Shown here piece after piece: positions 15,464-26,262 of a stretch of 47,995 nt of DNA. Positions within the stretch are counted from its first letter, which is position 1. Every line of letters begins with the position of its first letter. The stretch is taken from NCBI GenBank assembly GCA_023254055.1, contig JALQYN010000063.1, positions 1 through 47,995 of the forward strand. The letters run 5' to 3'. The notes under the pieces were generated by a model, which saw only the letters and a list, made by a program, of their open reading frames with translations, did not search any database and was not told where the DNA came from. The DNA is from Polaribacter sp. (GTDB lineage Bacteria > Bacteroidota > Bacteroidia > Flavobacteriales > Flavobacteriaceae). The position numbers and the translations under genes were made by a program.

Positions 15464-16258
15464 ATGAAAACAAACATCTTATATATACTCACATTTGTGT
15501 TTATTGGTAATTTTTCAACAGGTATAAATTCTGAAGCAGAAATAGTTTGGGGTAATACTGGGCATAGAGCTGTTGGAGAAATTGCTACCAAACATCTATC
15601 AAAAAAAGTGCAACGTAAAATTAAAGAATTGTTAAACGGACAAAGTTTAGCGATGGTTTCTACTTTTGCAGATGATATCAAGTCAGATAAAAAGTACAAC
15701 GATTTTTATACCTGGCATTATGTAAATTTAAATGATGATGAAACCTATCAGTCTTCAAAGAAAAATCCAAAAGGAGATTTGGTAACTGGAATAGAGAAAT
15801 GCAAACAAGTGTTATTAGACGAGAATGCATCAAAAGCTGATAAAGCTTTTTACTTAAAAATGTTAGTACATTTTATTGGTGATTTGCATCAACCTTTACA
15901 TGTAGGAAGGGTTAGTGATAAGGGAGGAAATGATTTTCAAGTAAATTGGTTCAATAGAGGAACAAACATGCATAGGGTATGGGATAGTCAAATGATTGAT
16001 AGTTTTAACATGACTTATTCTGAATTGGCTTCAAATACAGACATGTTAAGTAAAGCTCAGATTAAAGAACTACAAAAAGGAACGGTAGTAGATTGGGTAA
16101 ACGAAACAAAAGGCTTAGCGCAAATGGTATATAATTCTGCAAAATCTGGAGAAAAATTAAGCTACAGATATATGTACGATCATTTTCAAACGGTAAGAGA
16201 TCAATTGCAAAAAGGCGGAATTAGATTGGCTAAAGTATTAACGGATATCTTAGGGTAA
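15464..16258 (+). CDS. S1/P1 family nuclease
   Basis: A 264-residue exported single-strand nuclease. After a hydrophobic N-terminus (residues 1-20) comes VWGNTGHRAVGEIA: W29, normally the mature N-terminal zinc ligand, and a His. Further zinc ligands are visible in FADDIKSD (Asp), YTWHYVN (His), HFIGDLHQPLHVG (H, D, H) and GGNDFQVNWF/NMHRVWDSQMID (H, D). The set needed for the tri-zinc site appears complete. In flavobacteria it is probably periplasmic or secreted for DNA and RNA scavenging. A few residues separate the signal core from W29, so exact processing is uncertain. Confidence 0.92.
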   Translation: MKTNILYILTFVFIGNFSTGINSEAEIVWGNTGHRAVGEIATKHLSKKVQRKIKELLNGQSLAMVSTFADDIKSDKKYNDFYTWHYVNLNDDETYQSSKKNPKGDLVTGIEKCKQVLLDENASKADKAFYLKMLVHFIGDLHQPLHVGRVSDKGGNDFQVNWFNRGTNMHRVWDSQMIDSFNMTYSELASNTDMLSKAQIKELQKGTVVDWVNETKGLAQMVYNSAKSGEKLSYRYMYDHFQTVRDQLQKGGIRLAKVLTDILG

Positions 16259-16277
16259 AAAAGAAAACTATAAACAG

Positions 16278-16304
16278 AAAGCGAGCAAAATGCTCGCTTT
16301 TTTT
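16278..16304 (+). terminator. Intrinsic terminator of the S1/P1 nuclease gene
   Basis: Perfect arms AAAGCGAGC (16278-16286) and GCTCGCTTT (16292-16300) with a 5-base loop and a T-run to 16304. It lies between convergent genes; the minus-strand side lacks a comparable T-run. Confidence 0.85.
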
Positions 16305-16308
16305 ATGA

Positions 16309-16518
16309 CTATTCGGTTGTTTCTTTTGTAGTTTTTCTTTTTATAGATACTAATAGACCAACCAAAACCCCAAATGAAAAGCTTCCTAAAATGATTAAAA
16401 TGCGTGAGACAGAGATTTTCCAAAAAAGAAAATTTACATCCGTAATTTCTGAATTTTGCAATGAAAAAATAACAATTATCAATACAAAAACAAGAGAAAT
16501 GATAGTTTTAGCTTTCAT
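16309..16518 (-). CDS. LapA-like (DUF1049) small membrane protein
   Basis: A 69-residue protein with two transmembrane helices (MKAKTIISLVFVLIIVIFSL and ILIILGSFSFGVLVGLLVSI) joined by a short loop with QNSEITDVNFLFW, and a basic tail (KRKTTKETTE). This is the LapA/DUF1049 layout; in E. coli LapA acts with LapB in controlling LPS synthesis. Next to tsaD on the same strand, 34 bp downstream of it. Role here by analogy only. Confidence 0.8.
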   Translation of the reverse strand: MKAKTIISLVFVLIIVIFSLQNSEITDVNFLFWKISVSRILIILGSFSFGVLVGLLVSIKRKTTKETTE

Positions 16519-16552
16519 GATTTAAGTTTTATTTACCTTAAAGATAGCTATT

Positions 16553-17581
16553 TTATTCTGTAACTTTTAATCTTGCTTGCGCAGTTATGGCAATATCTGA
16601 ATAGTTATTGTTTAAGAATTTTAAATACCCTGTAATTGCAATCATTGCTGCATTGTCAGTTGTGTATTCAAATTTTGGAATATAAGTTGTCCAACCAAAA
16701 TGTTTTTCTGCTAACTCTAAACGCTTTCTAATTTCTGAATTAGCTGAAACTCCACCAGCAATAGCGATGTGCTTAATGCCGGTTTGCTTTACAACATTTT
16801 TTAGCTTCTCCATTAATATTTCTATGATTGTATGCTGAATGGATGCGCAAATATCTACTAAGTTTTCTTCAATAAAACTTGGATTATCTTTTATTTTTTT
16901 CTGAATGAAATACAAAATGGCTGTTTTTAATCCGCTAAAGCTAAAATCTAAATCACCCACTTTTGGTTTTGTAAATTGAAAGGCTTTCGGATTTCCTTGT
17001 TGTGCATATTTATCAATTAATGGTCCGCCAGGATAAGGCAATCCTAAAATTTTTGCAGACTTATCAAATGCTTCACCTACTGCATCATCAATGGTTTCAC
17101 CTAAAATTTCCATTTCAAAATGATTGGTAATTTTTACAATTTGTGTATGACCGCCACTTATCGTTAAACAAACAAAAGGAAAAGGAGGAATCTTAGCAGT
17201 TGAGTCATCAATAAAATGAGCCAAAATATGTGCTTGCATGTGGTTAACATCAATCAAAGGGATTTGTAAACCCAACGCTAATGATTTTGCAAAAGAAGTC
17301 CCAACCAATAAAGAGCCCATTAGTCCTGGGCCACGCGTAAAAGCTATCGCACTTAATTGAGATTTATCTATGTTTGCTTGTTCTAAAGCTTGTTGTACAA
17401 CAGGAACTATATTTTGTTGATGTGCCCTAGAAGCAAGTTCTGGAACAACACCACCATATTTGGCATGTATTTCTTGATTTGCCACAACATTACTCAATAC
17501 TTTTCCGTTATAAATTACAGATGCACTCGTGTCATCACAAGAAGATTCTATTCCTAAAATATAAATTGATTTTTGGCTCAA
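16553..17581 (-). CDS. tsaD: tRNA N6-adenosine threonylcarbamoyltransferase TsaD
   Basis: TsaD transfers threonylcarbamoyl to A37 of ANN-decoding tRNAs, with TsaB and TsaE. A TTG start at 17581 is chosen: it gives MSQKSIYILGIESSCDDTSA, 342 residues, the usual family length, and lies just after a promoter match; no ATG is available and a longer frame back to 17671 would cover that promoter. Motifs: IESSCDDTS, the metal-binding HMQAHILAHF (two His), LTISGGHTQI, DDAVGEAFDK, GGVSAN and the DNAAMIA segment. Complete and single-copy in the window. Confidence 0.95.
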   Translation of the reverse strand: MSQKSIYILGIESSCDDTSASVIYNGKVLSNVVANQEIHAKYGGVVPELASRAHQQNIVPVVQQALEQANIDKSQLSAIAFTRGPGLMGSLLVGTSFAKSLALGLQIPLIDVNHMQAHILAHFIDDSTAKIPPFPFVCLTISGGHTQIVKITNHFEMEILGETIDDAVGEAFDKSAKILGLPYPGGPLIDKYAQQGNPKAFQFTKPKVGDLDFSFSGLKTAILYFIQKKIKDNPSFIEENLVDICASIQHTIIEILMEKLKNVVKQTGIKHIAIAGGVSANSEIRKRLELAEKHFGWTTYIPKFEYTTDNAAMIAITGYLKFLNNNYSDIAITAQARLKVTE

Positions 17582-17608
17582 AAGATTAAAAAAGTTTAAA
17601 TTGTATTG

Positions 17609-17642
17609 CAAAAATATTGATTCAAATTCAATAGTTATCAAA
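17609..17642 (-). promoter_or_regulatory. Promoter of tsaD
   Basis: On the minus strand TTTG (17642-17639) is followed after 22 bases by TATTTTTG (17616-17609), matching TAnnTTTG. Predicted transcription starts about 20 bases before the TTG start of tsaD. Confidence 0.5.
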
Positions 17643-17717
17643 ATTTCAACTTTCTTTGTAATTAATGGCAATATTTTTGATTAGAATTCACTGATTATTC
17701 CACTTTTAGATAAAAAA

Positions 17718-20700
17718 TTGATTATTAAAAACAAGATTAAAATATTCGCAAGATTTTTAGCCTATGTGATGCTATTCTTGTTTTTGATTAGTATTATCTT
17801 ATCAATTCCGGGAGTTCAAACCAGATTGGCTAGATCTTTAACGAAGAGTTTAAAAAAATCGTTCAACACGAATATTGTTATAAAAAGAGTCGATTTGTCT
17901 TTTTTAGGTTCCGTTCAATTAAAAGGAGTTGAGATTAGAGATCATCATAACGATACCTTAATTTTTGTAAAAAACTTAAGAACTTCCTTGTTGAATGCTA
18001 AAAAAGTTATCGATAATAAAGTAAATCTAGGAAGTGTTTCTTTAGAGGGTGTAGATTTTCATTTAAAAACCTATAAAGGGGAAACCAATGACAACTTATC
18101 TATTTTTGTAGAAAGTTTTGAAGATGATACTCCAAGAGACTCTTTAGCTGATCCTTTTTTGTTAAATAGTTCTAGCATGTATCTTAGTAACTTAAATTTT
18201 AAGTTGATAGATCTAAATAAAAAAGACAGTTTGTCTTTTTTTGTAACGAATGCAGGAGGTAGTTTAAGTGATTTTAAAATTCTTGGTCCAGACGTTACTA
18301 CTAAAATTAGAGGGTTGTACTTTGTTGAAAAAAACGGATTGGAAATTACCAATTTAACTACAGATTTTACCTACACAAAAACCAATATGTTGTTTAACAA
18401 GACAACATTGCAAACGCAAACATCAAAAATTAATGCAGATATTTCGTTTAATTATGATCGAAAAGATTTGCAATTCTTTTCTGATAAAGTACACATCAAA
18501 GCAAATTTTTCTAACAGTAGAATTTCATTAAAAGATTTAAGTAGGTTTTATGGTGAGTTTGGTGTAGAAGATGTTTTAAATTTAAATGGAAACCTAGTAG
18601 GAACATTAAATAATTTTAGGGTAAATCAATTAAATGTTAATTCTGATGAGGGAATTATTATTGATGGGGATTTAAAGTTTATAAATGCTATTGACACTAA
18701 TAAAGGATTTTCATTTGAAGGAGATTTAAAAAATGTTACTGCAAATTATCAAGAATTAAAAAGTGTGCTACCAAACCTAATAGGTAAAACATTACCCACA
18801 GAATTTAAAAGATTAGGGGTTTTTACATTAAAAGGGAAGACTTTTATTAATGAAGATAAATTAGATTTAGACATTGTATTTTTTTCTGAAATAGGAACTA
18901 CAAAAGCAAATTTAAAACTCACAAACATTGCCAATATAGATGAAGCAAACTATAAAGGAAATGTAGAGTTGTTAGATTTTAATATGGGTAAATTTTTTAA
19001 CGAACCATTGTTTGGAAAAATTACCTTAAATGGCGATGTAAACGGTACAGGTTTTAGGATTGATAACGTTAATACAGGGATCATTGGAATTGTAAAAAAA
19101 ATAGATTTTAATAAGTATACCTACCAAGATTTAAATGTAAACGGATTGTTTCAAAATAAACTTTTTAATGGAAATTTAAATGTAAATGATGAGTTTCTAA
19201 AAATGCGATTTAATGGCTTAGCCAATTTTTCATCTAAAATTAATAAGTTCGATTTTACTGCGACAATTGAAGATGCCGATTTGGTGAAAACCAACTTGTT
19301 TACAAGAGATAGCATTTCTAAAGTAAAAGGAGAATTAGAATTTGATATAATTGGAAATACGTTTGATGATATAGTTGGAATTACAACGTTTAATAACGTA
19401 GAGTATACAAATCAAAAACAGACCTATAATTTTAAAAAATTTGTAGTTACATCTACTGTAAAAGACAATGTCAAAACCATAGATTTTAATAAAAATACTG
19501 ATGCAAATGATATTGCTCAAGGTTGGTTAAAAGGAAATTTCAAGTTTAGCGAGCTGCTTCCAATTACACAAAATGCTTTAGGAAGTATTTATGCGAATTA
19601 CAATCCTTATAAAGTAGAGCCAGATCAGTTTTTAGAATTTGACTTTAATATCTACAATCAAATTGTTGATGTGTTTTTTCCAAAAATATTTATAGATAAG
19701 AATACAACTTTGCGAGGACGAATAAATGCCAATACAAATGCATTAAAACTCGTATTTAATTCGCCTAAGATTTTAGCTTATGGTGGTGAAATAGATTCTG
19801 TTTATGTAAGAATGGACACTAAAAGCAAGTTGTATAACACACACATCACAGCTTCTAATGTAAAAACAGATTATTTTAATGCATCAGATTTTAACTTATT
19901 AAATATTACAAAAAAAGACACTTTATTTTTTAAATCAGAATTTAGAGGAGCAACCGCTATAAATGAAACCTTTAATATGGATTTCTATTATACGTTTGAT
20001 AAAGAAAAAAGAGCTGTATTAGGAATTCAAAAATCTAGTTTCGATTTTGAAAATAATATATGGAAAATCAACCCACAAGACAATAAAGACAATAAAGTAG
20101 TTTTCGATTTAAAGAAAAACGAATTTAATTTCAGCCCTTTTTATTTAAGATCAAAAGAACAAGAAATAACATTTCAAGGAGTTGTGAAAGATTCTACTCA
20201 GAAAGACTTAAAAATAAATTTTAAAAAGGTAAAACTATCTAGTTTGTTGCCAGAAATAGATAGTTTGTCTTTAAATGGTGTTTTAAATGGTCGCTTAGAT
20301 TTTCTACAAAAAGATGGTCAATATAGTCCAAAAGGAAATTTGTCGGTATCTGATTTTAAAATCAATTCTTTTGAGCAAGGAAATTTAGATTTAAATATTG
20401 TTGGAGATAATTCTTACGAGAAATATGCCGTAGACTTAACATTAGAAAACGCAAATCGAAAAAGTATTTTTGCAAACGGATCTGTAGATTTTACAAACGA
20501 AAGACCTGTTATTGATTTAAAGGTAAATCTAGATAAATTTCAATTAAAAGCATTCAGTCCTTTAGGGCAAGATGTGTTGTCTAAATTAAGAGGAGAGGCT
20601 TCCGGTAGTTTTAATGTTACTGGTTTTTTAAGAAATCCAGAAATGAAAGGAGAAATTGATTTAAAAGGGGCAGGTTTGTTATTCCCATATTTAAATGTTG

Positions 20701-22196
20701 ACTATGATTTTGAAGGGATTACAAAAATTAAATTACTAGATCAATCTTTTATTTTTGAAAAACTAAATTTATTAGATACCAAATACAAAACTACGGGAGA
20801 TTTCAGTGGAAGCATAACGCATCAAGATTTTAAATCTTGGTATATGAATTTAAATATTCTAACAGACAATTTGGTGGTGTTAGATACCAAAGAAACAGAA
20901 GAATCTTTGTATTACGGAACTGCTTTTATCAAAGGAAACGCAAAAATTTATGGAATGACAGACAATTTGTTTGTTGATGTAAACGCAACTACAAATCCAA
21001 ACACAAAATTTGTAATTCCGTTAAATGACATTAAAACGGTTGATAATTATAAGCTGATTCAGTTTAAAAGCAATAAAATAGTCACTACAGAAAAAGAAAT
21101 AGAAGATTTTCAGTTGGATGCATTAAAAGGGTTGAAATTAGACATCAATCTAGAGGTAACAAAAGATGCATTAGCAGAAATAGTGATAGATAAATCGAAT
21201 GGTAGTTTGTTAAATGGTAGAGGAAATGGAAATCTAAAAATTGAAATTGATACGAGAGGAAAATTTAATATGGACGGGAATTTTATTGTTGATGAAGGTA
21301 AGTATGAGTTTAAATATGGAGGTTTAGTAAATAAAACATTTAATGTTGTAAAAGGAGGAAGAATTACTTGGGATGGAAGTCCGTCTGATGCAGATTTAAA
21401 CATTACAGCAGTTTATACCACAAATGCAAATCCGTCATTACTATTAGAAAATTTCAACTCAAGTAGAAAAATACCTGTAAATTTAATAACCAGAATAAGT
21501 GGAGGTTTATTTACTTCTAAGCAAGACTTTGATATTGAAATACCCAATGTAAACAATACAATTTCTTCTGAGTTGGAATTTAAATTAAACGACAACAACG
21601 AAGATGAAAAAACAAAACAATTTTTATCTTTGCTAGCGTTAAATACTTTTTACAATCCTGGTAAATCTAATTTCAATAGTTCAAATGCAATTTTAGGAAC
21701 AACCTCAAGTGCTATTACAAGTGTTTTATCCGATCTAATTAGTAGTAACGATGGTAGAGTGCAATTTGATGTAGATTATGAAATTACAGACAAAACCGAT
21801 GTAAACAATATTATAAATGACGATTTGGTAAATGTTTCAGTCGGTACGCAAATTTCTGACAGAGTTGTAGTGAATGGAAAAGTTGGGGTACCGGTGGGTT
21901 CAAAGACACAATCAAGTGTTGTTGGAGAAGTAAAAGTAGAAGTTCTGTTAAATGAAAAAGGGAATTTTAGAGCTGTAATTTTTAACCGTCAAAATGAAAT
22001 TCAATACTCTACAGAAGAAGAAGGTTATACACAAGGAATAGGTTTATCATATCAAGTAGATTTTAATAATTTAGCCGATTTACTTAAAAAAATAGGACTT
22101 AAGAAGAAGAACGAAATCACAATAAAAAAAGACTCCGCTAAAACGGCAAAAACAAATCGTTTTACGAAGTTTAAATCAACAAAAATTAAAAATTAA
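17718..22196 (+). CDS. tamB: TamB-like translocation and assembly module / AsmA-type lipid-bridge protein
   Basis: A 1492-residue protein with one N-terminal transmembrane helix (about residues 12-32), a very long series of beta-strand-rich repeats, and the C-terminal TamB (DUF490) region (about 1130-1450; FIVDEGKYEFKYGGLVNKTF, RITWDGSPSDADLNI, SLLALNTFYNPG). Such proteins form a beta-groove spanning the periplasm, linked to outer-membrane protein assembly and phospholipid transport. The start is TTG at 17718; the first ATG is 17 codons in and would cut into the helix. Divergent from tsaD. The nucleotidyltransferase gene follows after 2 bp. Confidence 0.9.
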   Translation: MIIKNKIKIFARFLAYVMLFLFLISIILSIPGVQTRLARSLTKSLKKSFNTNIVIKRVDLSFLGSVQLKGVEIRDHHNDTLIFVKNLRTSLLNAKKVIDNKVNLGSVSLEGVDFHLKTYKGETNDNLSIFVESFEDDTPRDSLADPFLLNSSSMYLSNLNFKLIDLNKKDSLSFFVTNAGGSLSDFKILGPDVTTKIRGLYFVEKNGLEITNLTTDFTYTKTNMLFNKTTLQTQTSKINADISFNYDRKDLQFFSDKVHIKANFSNSRISLKDLSRFYGEFGVEDVLNLNGNLVGTLNNFRVNQLNVNSDEGIIIDGDLKFINAIDTNKGFSFEGDLKNVTANYQELKSVLPNLIGKTLPTEFKRLGVFTLKGKTFINEDKLDLDIVFFSEIGTTKANLKLTNIANIDEANYKGNVELLDFNMGKFFNEPLFGKITLNGDVNGTGFRIDNVNTGIIGIVKKIDFNKYTYQDLNVNGLFQNKLFNGNLNVNDEFLKMRFNGLANFSSKINKFDFTATIEDADLVKTNLFTRDSISKVKGELEFDIIGNTFDDIVGITTFNNVEYTNQKQTYNFKKFVVTSTVKDNVKTIDFNKNTDANDIAQGWLKGNFKFSELLPITQNALGSIYANYNPYKVEPDQFLEFDFNIYNQIVDVFFPKIFIDKNTTLRGRINANTNALKLVFNSPKILAYGGEIDSVYVRMDTKSKLYNTHITASNVKTDYFNASDFNLLNITKKDTLFFKSEFRGATAINETFNMDFYYTFDKEKRAVLGIQKSSFDFENNIWKINPQDNKDNKVVFDLKKNEFNFSPFYLRSKEQEITFQGVVKDSTQKDLKINFKKVKLSSLLPEIDSLSLNGVLNGRLDFLQKDGQYSPKGNLSVSDFKINSFEQGNLDLNIVGDNSYEKYAVDLTLENANRKSIFANGSVDFTNERPVIDLKVNLDKFQLKAFSPLGQDVLSKLRGEASGSFNVTGFLRNPEMKGEIDLKGAGLLFPYLNVDYDFEGITKIKLLDQSFIFEKLNLLDTKYKTTGDFSGSITHQDFKSWYMNLNILTDNLVVLDTKETEESLYYGTAFIKGNAKIYGMTDNLFVDVNATTNPNTKFVIPLNDIKTVDNYKLIQFKSNKIVTTEKEIEDFQLDALKGLKLDINLEVTKDALAEIVIDKSNGSLLNGRGNGNLKIEIDTRGKFNMDGNFIVDEGKYEFKYGGLVNKTFNVVKGGRITWDGSPSDADLNITAVYTTNANPSLLLENFNSSRKIPVNLITRISGGLFTSKQDFDIEIPNVNNTISSELEFKLNDNNEDEKTKQFLSLLALNTFYNPGKSNFNSSNAILGTTSSAITSVLSDLISSNDGRVQFDVDYEITDKTDVNNIINDDLVNVSVGTQISDRVVVNGKVGVPVGSKTQSSVVGEVKVEVLLNEKGNFRAVIFNRQNEIQYSTEEEGYTQGIGLSYQVDFNNLADLLKKIGLKKKNEITIKKDSAKTAKTNRFTKFKSTKIKN

Positions 22197-22198
22197 AT

Positions 22199-23104
22199 AT
22201 GAAAGATTTTACATTGGTAATTTTAGCAGCAGGAATGGGTAGTAGATATGGTGGAACAAAACAGCTTGATGCCATAACAGAGAATGGAGAAACTATTATG
22301 GACTTTTCTCTGTACGATGCAATAAAAGCAGGATTTACAAAAATTGTGTTTATTGTGCGAAAAGATATTTTAGAAGAAGTAAAAACAGATTTTGGTGCTA
22401 AATTAGAAGGTAGAGTTGAGGTAGCCTATGCTATACAAGAAACTACAAAAGTTCCGGAAAAATACAGTAACAATCAACGTGTTAAACCATGGGGAACAGC
22501 ACACGCACTATTGGTTGCAAAAGATTTAATAAAAGATAATTTTTGTGTTATCAATGCAGATGATTTTTACGGATATGATGCCTATAAGACAATCATTTCA
22601 TTCTTAAAAAATGCAGATCCATCTTCAACAAATTATACCATGGTTGGATATCCAATTTACAATACATTGTCAGAAAATGGTAGCGTTTCTAGAGGAGAGA
22701 CATTTGCAGATGAAGACAATAATTTACAGCAAATAAAAGAGCGAACTGCAATTACAAAAAGAGGAAATGATATTGTTTTTGAAAACGAAGACGGTAACGA
22801 AGAAATAATGTCTAAAGATACCATTGTGTCAATGAATTTCTTTGGTTTCACGCCTGCTTTTTTAAATTATTTAGACAGCGAATTTGAAGCTTTTTTAGAA
22901 GAAAACTATCAAGAATTAAAAGCAGAATTCTTTTTGCCGTTGGTAGTAGATAATTTAATAAAAGCTAACCAGGCTAAAATGAAAGTATTGAGCACGGATG
23001 CAAAATGGATGGGTGTTACATATAAAGAGGATAAAGAAGTTGTTGTAGATAAAGTAAAAACGTTAATGCAGCAGTCCGTTTATCCACCAAAACTTTGGGA
23101 ATGA
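22199..23104 (+). CDS. Sugar-1-phosphate nucleotidyltransferase
   Basis: A 301-residue nucleotidyltransferase: signature LAAGMGSRYGGTKQLDAITE (residues 10-29), AHALLVAKDLI (about 100) and the metal-binding NADDFYGYDA (about 121-130). A C-terminal segment with STDAKWMGVTYKEDKE resembles the usual substrate-closing region. It probably makes a UDP- or similar NDP-sugar from a sugar-1-phosphate. Its stop overlaps the start of the next gene, a NahK-like anomeric kinase, by four bases (ATGA), so the two enzymes likely form a salvage route: kinase then nucleotidyltransferase. Exact sugar and nucleotide unknown. Confidence 0.85.
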   Translation: MKDFTLVILAAGMGSRYGGTKQLDAITENGETIMDFSLYDAIKAGFTKIVFIVRKDILEEVKTDFGAKLEGRVEVAYAIQETTKVPEKYSNNQRVKPWGTAHALLVAKDLIKDNFCVINADDFYGYDAYKTIISFLKNADPSSTNYTMVGYPIYNTLSENGSVSRGETFADEDNNLQQIKERTAITKRGNDIVFENEDGNEEIMSKDTIVSMNFFGFTPAFLNYLDSEFEAFLEENYQELKAEFFLPLVVDNLIKANQAKMKVLSTDAKWMGVTYKEDKEVVVDKVKTLMQQSVYPPKLWE

Positions 23105-24186
23105 AGGACGTGTTAAAAAAAGTCATTGATAAATTTCAAATACCATCAGAATTTGAATCTTTTGAAGAGTTAAATTCAGGACATATAAATGATACTTTTT
23201 TAATAAAAACAACACAGAAACCTTTTTATGTTTTACAGAGAATTAATAAAAATGTTTTTCCGAGATCAAAAGAATTGATAGAGAACAAAATTTATGTTAG
23301 TAAGCATTTACAACATAAGTTAAAGCATTTGACTCAAGAAGAAATTCAACAAAAAGTATTGTGTTTTGCGAAAGCAAAGGACAATACTTTTTTTTATGAA
23401 GACAATGAAGGTTATTTTTGGAATGCCTCTATTTTTATTGAAGACTCTATAACCTATTTAAAAGCAGAAAACACTCAAATAGCCTTTGAGGCAGGAAAAA
23501 AAACAGGGGAGTTCTTAGAATTGACAAAAGATATTGATGTTGCTAAAATCAATACCATTTTAGAAGATTTTCATTCTGTAAGTGTCAGGTATCAACAATT
23601 TAAAACAGCACTACAAAATGCTTCTGAAGAGACAATAAAGCGCTCTAAAGAACAGATTTGTTTTATAGAAGCGCATATCGAGGAAATGCAGCAACTTGAT
23701 ATTGCTATTGAACAAAAGTTGTTGCCTTTAAGATTGACACATAACGATACTAAAATTTCAAACATTTTATTTTCAAAAGAAAACAAAGCTTTGTGTTTAA
23801 TTGATACGGATACCGTTATGAAAGGGGTTTTGCATTTTGATTATGGAGATGCTATAAGAACGATTTGCAATACAGCCGATGAAGATGAAAGAGATGTCAA
23901 TAAAATTGCATTTAATTTTGAGTTTTTTAAAAGCTATACAGAAGGCTTTTTTCAAGAATTTAAAAGTGCAACACAGCAAGAAATTAATTTATTACCTGTT
24001 AGTATAAAAATATTGCCTTTTATTATGGGGTTGCGTTTTTTTACTGATTTTTTAAATAACAATGTGTACTTTAAAACAGCGTATAAAACACATAATTTAG
24101 ACAGAGCAATCAGCCAATTTACCTTGGTAAAACAAATTGAAAATCAGTATCAAGAAATCAAAAAATGTATAGCTGCTCAAATCTAA
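23101..24186 (+). CDS. NahK/AmgK-like anomeric sugar kinase (APH fold)
   Basis: A 361-residue phosphotransferase-family kinase. The ATG at 23101 is chosen because it gives the ATGA overlap with the upstream gene; an in-frame TTG at 23095 is less likely. N-terminal SGHINDTFLIKTTQKPFYVL and LQRINKNVFPRSKELIENK strongly resemble N-acetylhexosamine 1-kinase (NahK). The catalytic loop is LTHNDTKISNILF (HNDxxxxN) and the metal loop LIDTDTVMKG. It probably phosphorylates an amino sugar at C1. AmgK, the related MurNAc/GlcNAc anomeric kinase, forms a similar pair with MurU. Substrate assignment is inference. Confidence 0.8.
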   Translation: MKDVLKKVIDKFQIPSEFESFEELNSGHINDTFLIKTTQKPFYVLQRINKNVFPRSKELIENKIYVSKHLQHKLKHLTQEEIQQKVLCFAKAKDNTFFYEDNEGYFWNASIFIEDSITYLKAENTQIAFEAGKKTGEFLELTKDIDVAKINTILEDFHSVSVRYQQFKTALQNASEETIKRSKEQICFIEAHIEEMQQLDIAIEQKLLPLRLTHNDTKISNILFSKENKALCLIDTDTVMKGVLHFDYGDAIRTICNTADEDERDVNKIAFNFEFFKSYTEGFFQEFKSATQQEINLLPVSIKILPFIMGLRFFTDFLNNNVYFKTAYKTHNLDRAISQFTLVKQIENQYQEIKKCIAAQI

Positions 24187-24205
24187 CACTATGGTTTAGA
24201 AATTA

Positions 24206-24239
24206 TTTGCTAAAGTTTAATTATTACTTTTTATCTTCG
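24206..24239 (+). promoter_or_regulatory. Possible promoter of pfkA-gap
   Basis: TTTG (24206-24209), 22-base spacer, then TATCTTCG (24232-24239), one mismatch from TAnnTTTG, 10 bases before the pfkA ATG. The short leader is unusual, so it may be only partly right. Confidence 0.4.
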
Positions 24240-24249
24240 TTACTTACTT

Positions 24250-25233
24250 ATGAAAAATATTAACAAAATAGCGGTTATGACTTCTGGAGGCGATTCACCA
24301 GGAATGAATGCAGCCATAAGGTCAGTTGTAAGAACTTGTGCCTATTATCAAAAAGATTGTATAGGTATCTATCGAGGTTATCAAGGAATGATTGAAGGTG
24401 ATTTCGTGGAGTTAAAAGCCAGAAGTGTAAACAATATCATCAACAAAGGTGGTACCATTCTTAAAACCGCAAGATCTAAAGAGTTTAGAACTAAAGAAGG
24501 TCGTGAAAAAGCATTTTTAAATTTAAAGAAACATGAAATTGATGCTTTGGTTGTGATAGGAGGAGATGGTTCTTTTACAGGAGCATTAGTTTTTAATACT
24601 GAATTTAATTTTCCAATAATAGGAATTCCAGGAACCATAGATAATGATATTTTTGGAACTTCCCATACCATAGGATTTGATACCGCTTTAAACACAGCTG
24701 TTGAAGCTATTGATAAAATTAGAGACACTGCTTCTTCGCATAACAGGTTGTTTTTTGTTGAGGTAATGGGTAGAGATGCTGGTTTTATCGCATTGAATGC
24801 GGGAGTTGGAGCAGGTGCAGAAGAAATTTTAATTCCTGAAGAAAATTTAGGATTGGAAAGAATGTTAGAATCTCTAAAGAAAAGTAGAAAATCTGGAAAA
24901 TCATCTAGCATTGTTGTGGTAGCAGAAGGAGATAAAAGCGGAAAAAATGTTTTTGAGTTGGCAGATTATGTAGAAAAGAATTTGCCAGATTACGAAGCAA
25001 GAGTTTCAGTTTTAGGTCATATGCAAAGAGGTGGTGCTCCAAGTTGTTTTGATAGAGTATTGGCAAGTAGGCTAGGTGTAAAGGCGGTAGAATTGCTTCT
25101 AGAAAACAAAACGAATTTAATGGTTGGTTTAAGAAATAATGAGGTAATCACTACTGGAATTAAAGAAGCTATAAAAGGTGGACATACAATTGACAAAGAA
25201 TTATTAAGAGTGTCAGATATCATGTCGATTTAA
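24250..25233 (+). CDS. pfkA: ATP-dependent 6-phosphofructokinase
   Basis: Catalyses fructose-6-phosphate plus ATP to fructose-1,6-bisphosphate. 327 residues, standard bacterial length. Motifs: MTSGGDSPGMNAAIRSVVR (ATP loop), GIYRGYQGM, VVIGGDGSFTGA (the Gly in GGDGS indicates ATP rather than pyrophosphate), IGIPGTIDNDI (catalytic Asp), EVMGRDAGFIALNAG and SVLGHMQRGGAPS. Complete. It is followed after 19 bp by gap, so two glycolytic enzymes are co-transcribed. Confidence 0.96.
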   Translation: MKNINKIAVMTSGGDSPGMNAAIRSVVRTCAYYQKDCIGIYRGYQGMIEGDFVELKARSVNNIINKGGTILKTARSKEFRTKEGREKAFLNLKKHEIDALVVIGGDGSFTGALVFNTEFNFPIIGIPGTIDNDIFGTSHTIGFDTALNTAVEAIDKIRDTASSHNRLFFVEVMGRDAGFIALNAGVGAGAEEILIPEENLGLERMLESLKKSRKSGKSSSIVVVAEGDKSGKNVFELADYVEKNLPDYEARVSVLGHMQRGGAPSCFDRVLASRLGVKAVELLLENKTNLMVGLRNNEVITTGIKEAIKGGHTIDKELLRVSDIMSI

Positions 25234-25246
25234 AACATAAAAATAA

Positions 25247-26251
<1,005 letters not shown>

Positions 26252-26262
26252 GAAGTTTCTAA

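Noticed and set aside
24381-24911. 176-codon minus-strand frame opposite pfkA
   Set aside because: A shadow of the well-conserved pfkA gene; composition is proline/serine-rich reverse complement, no start context and no known family.
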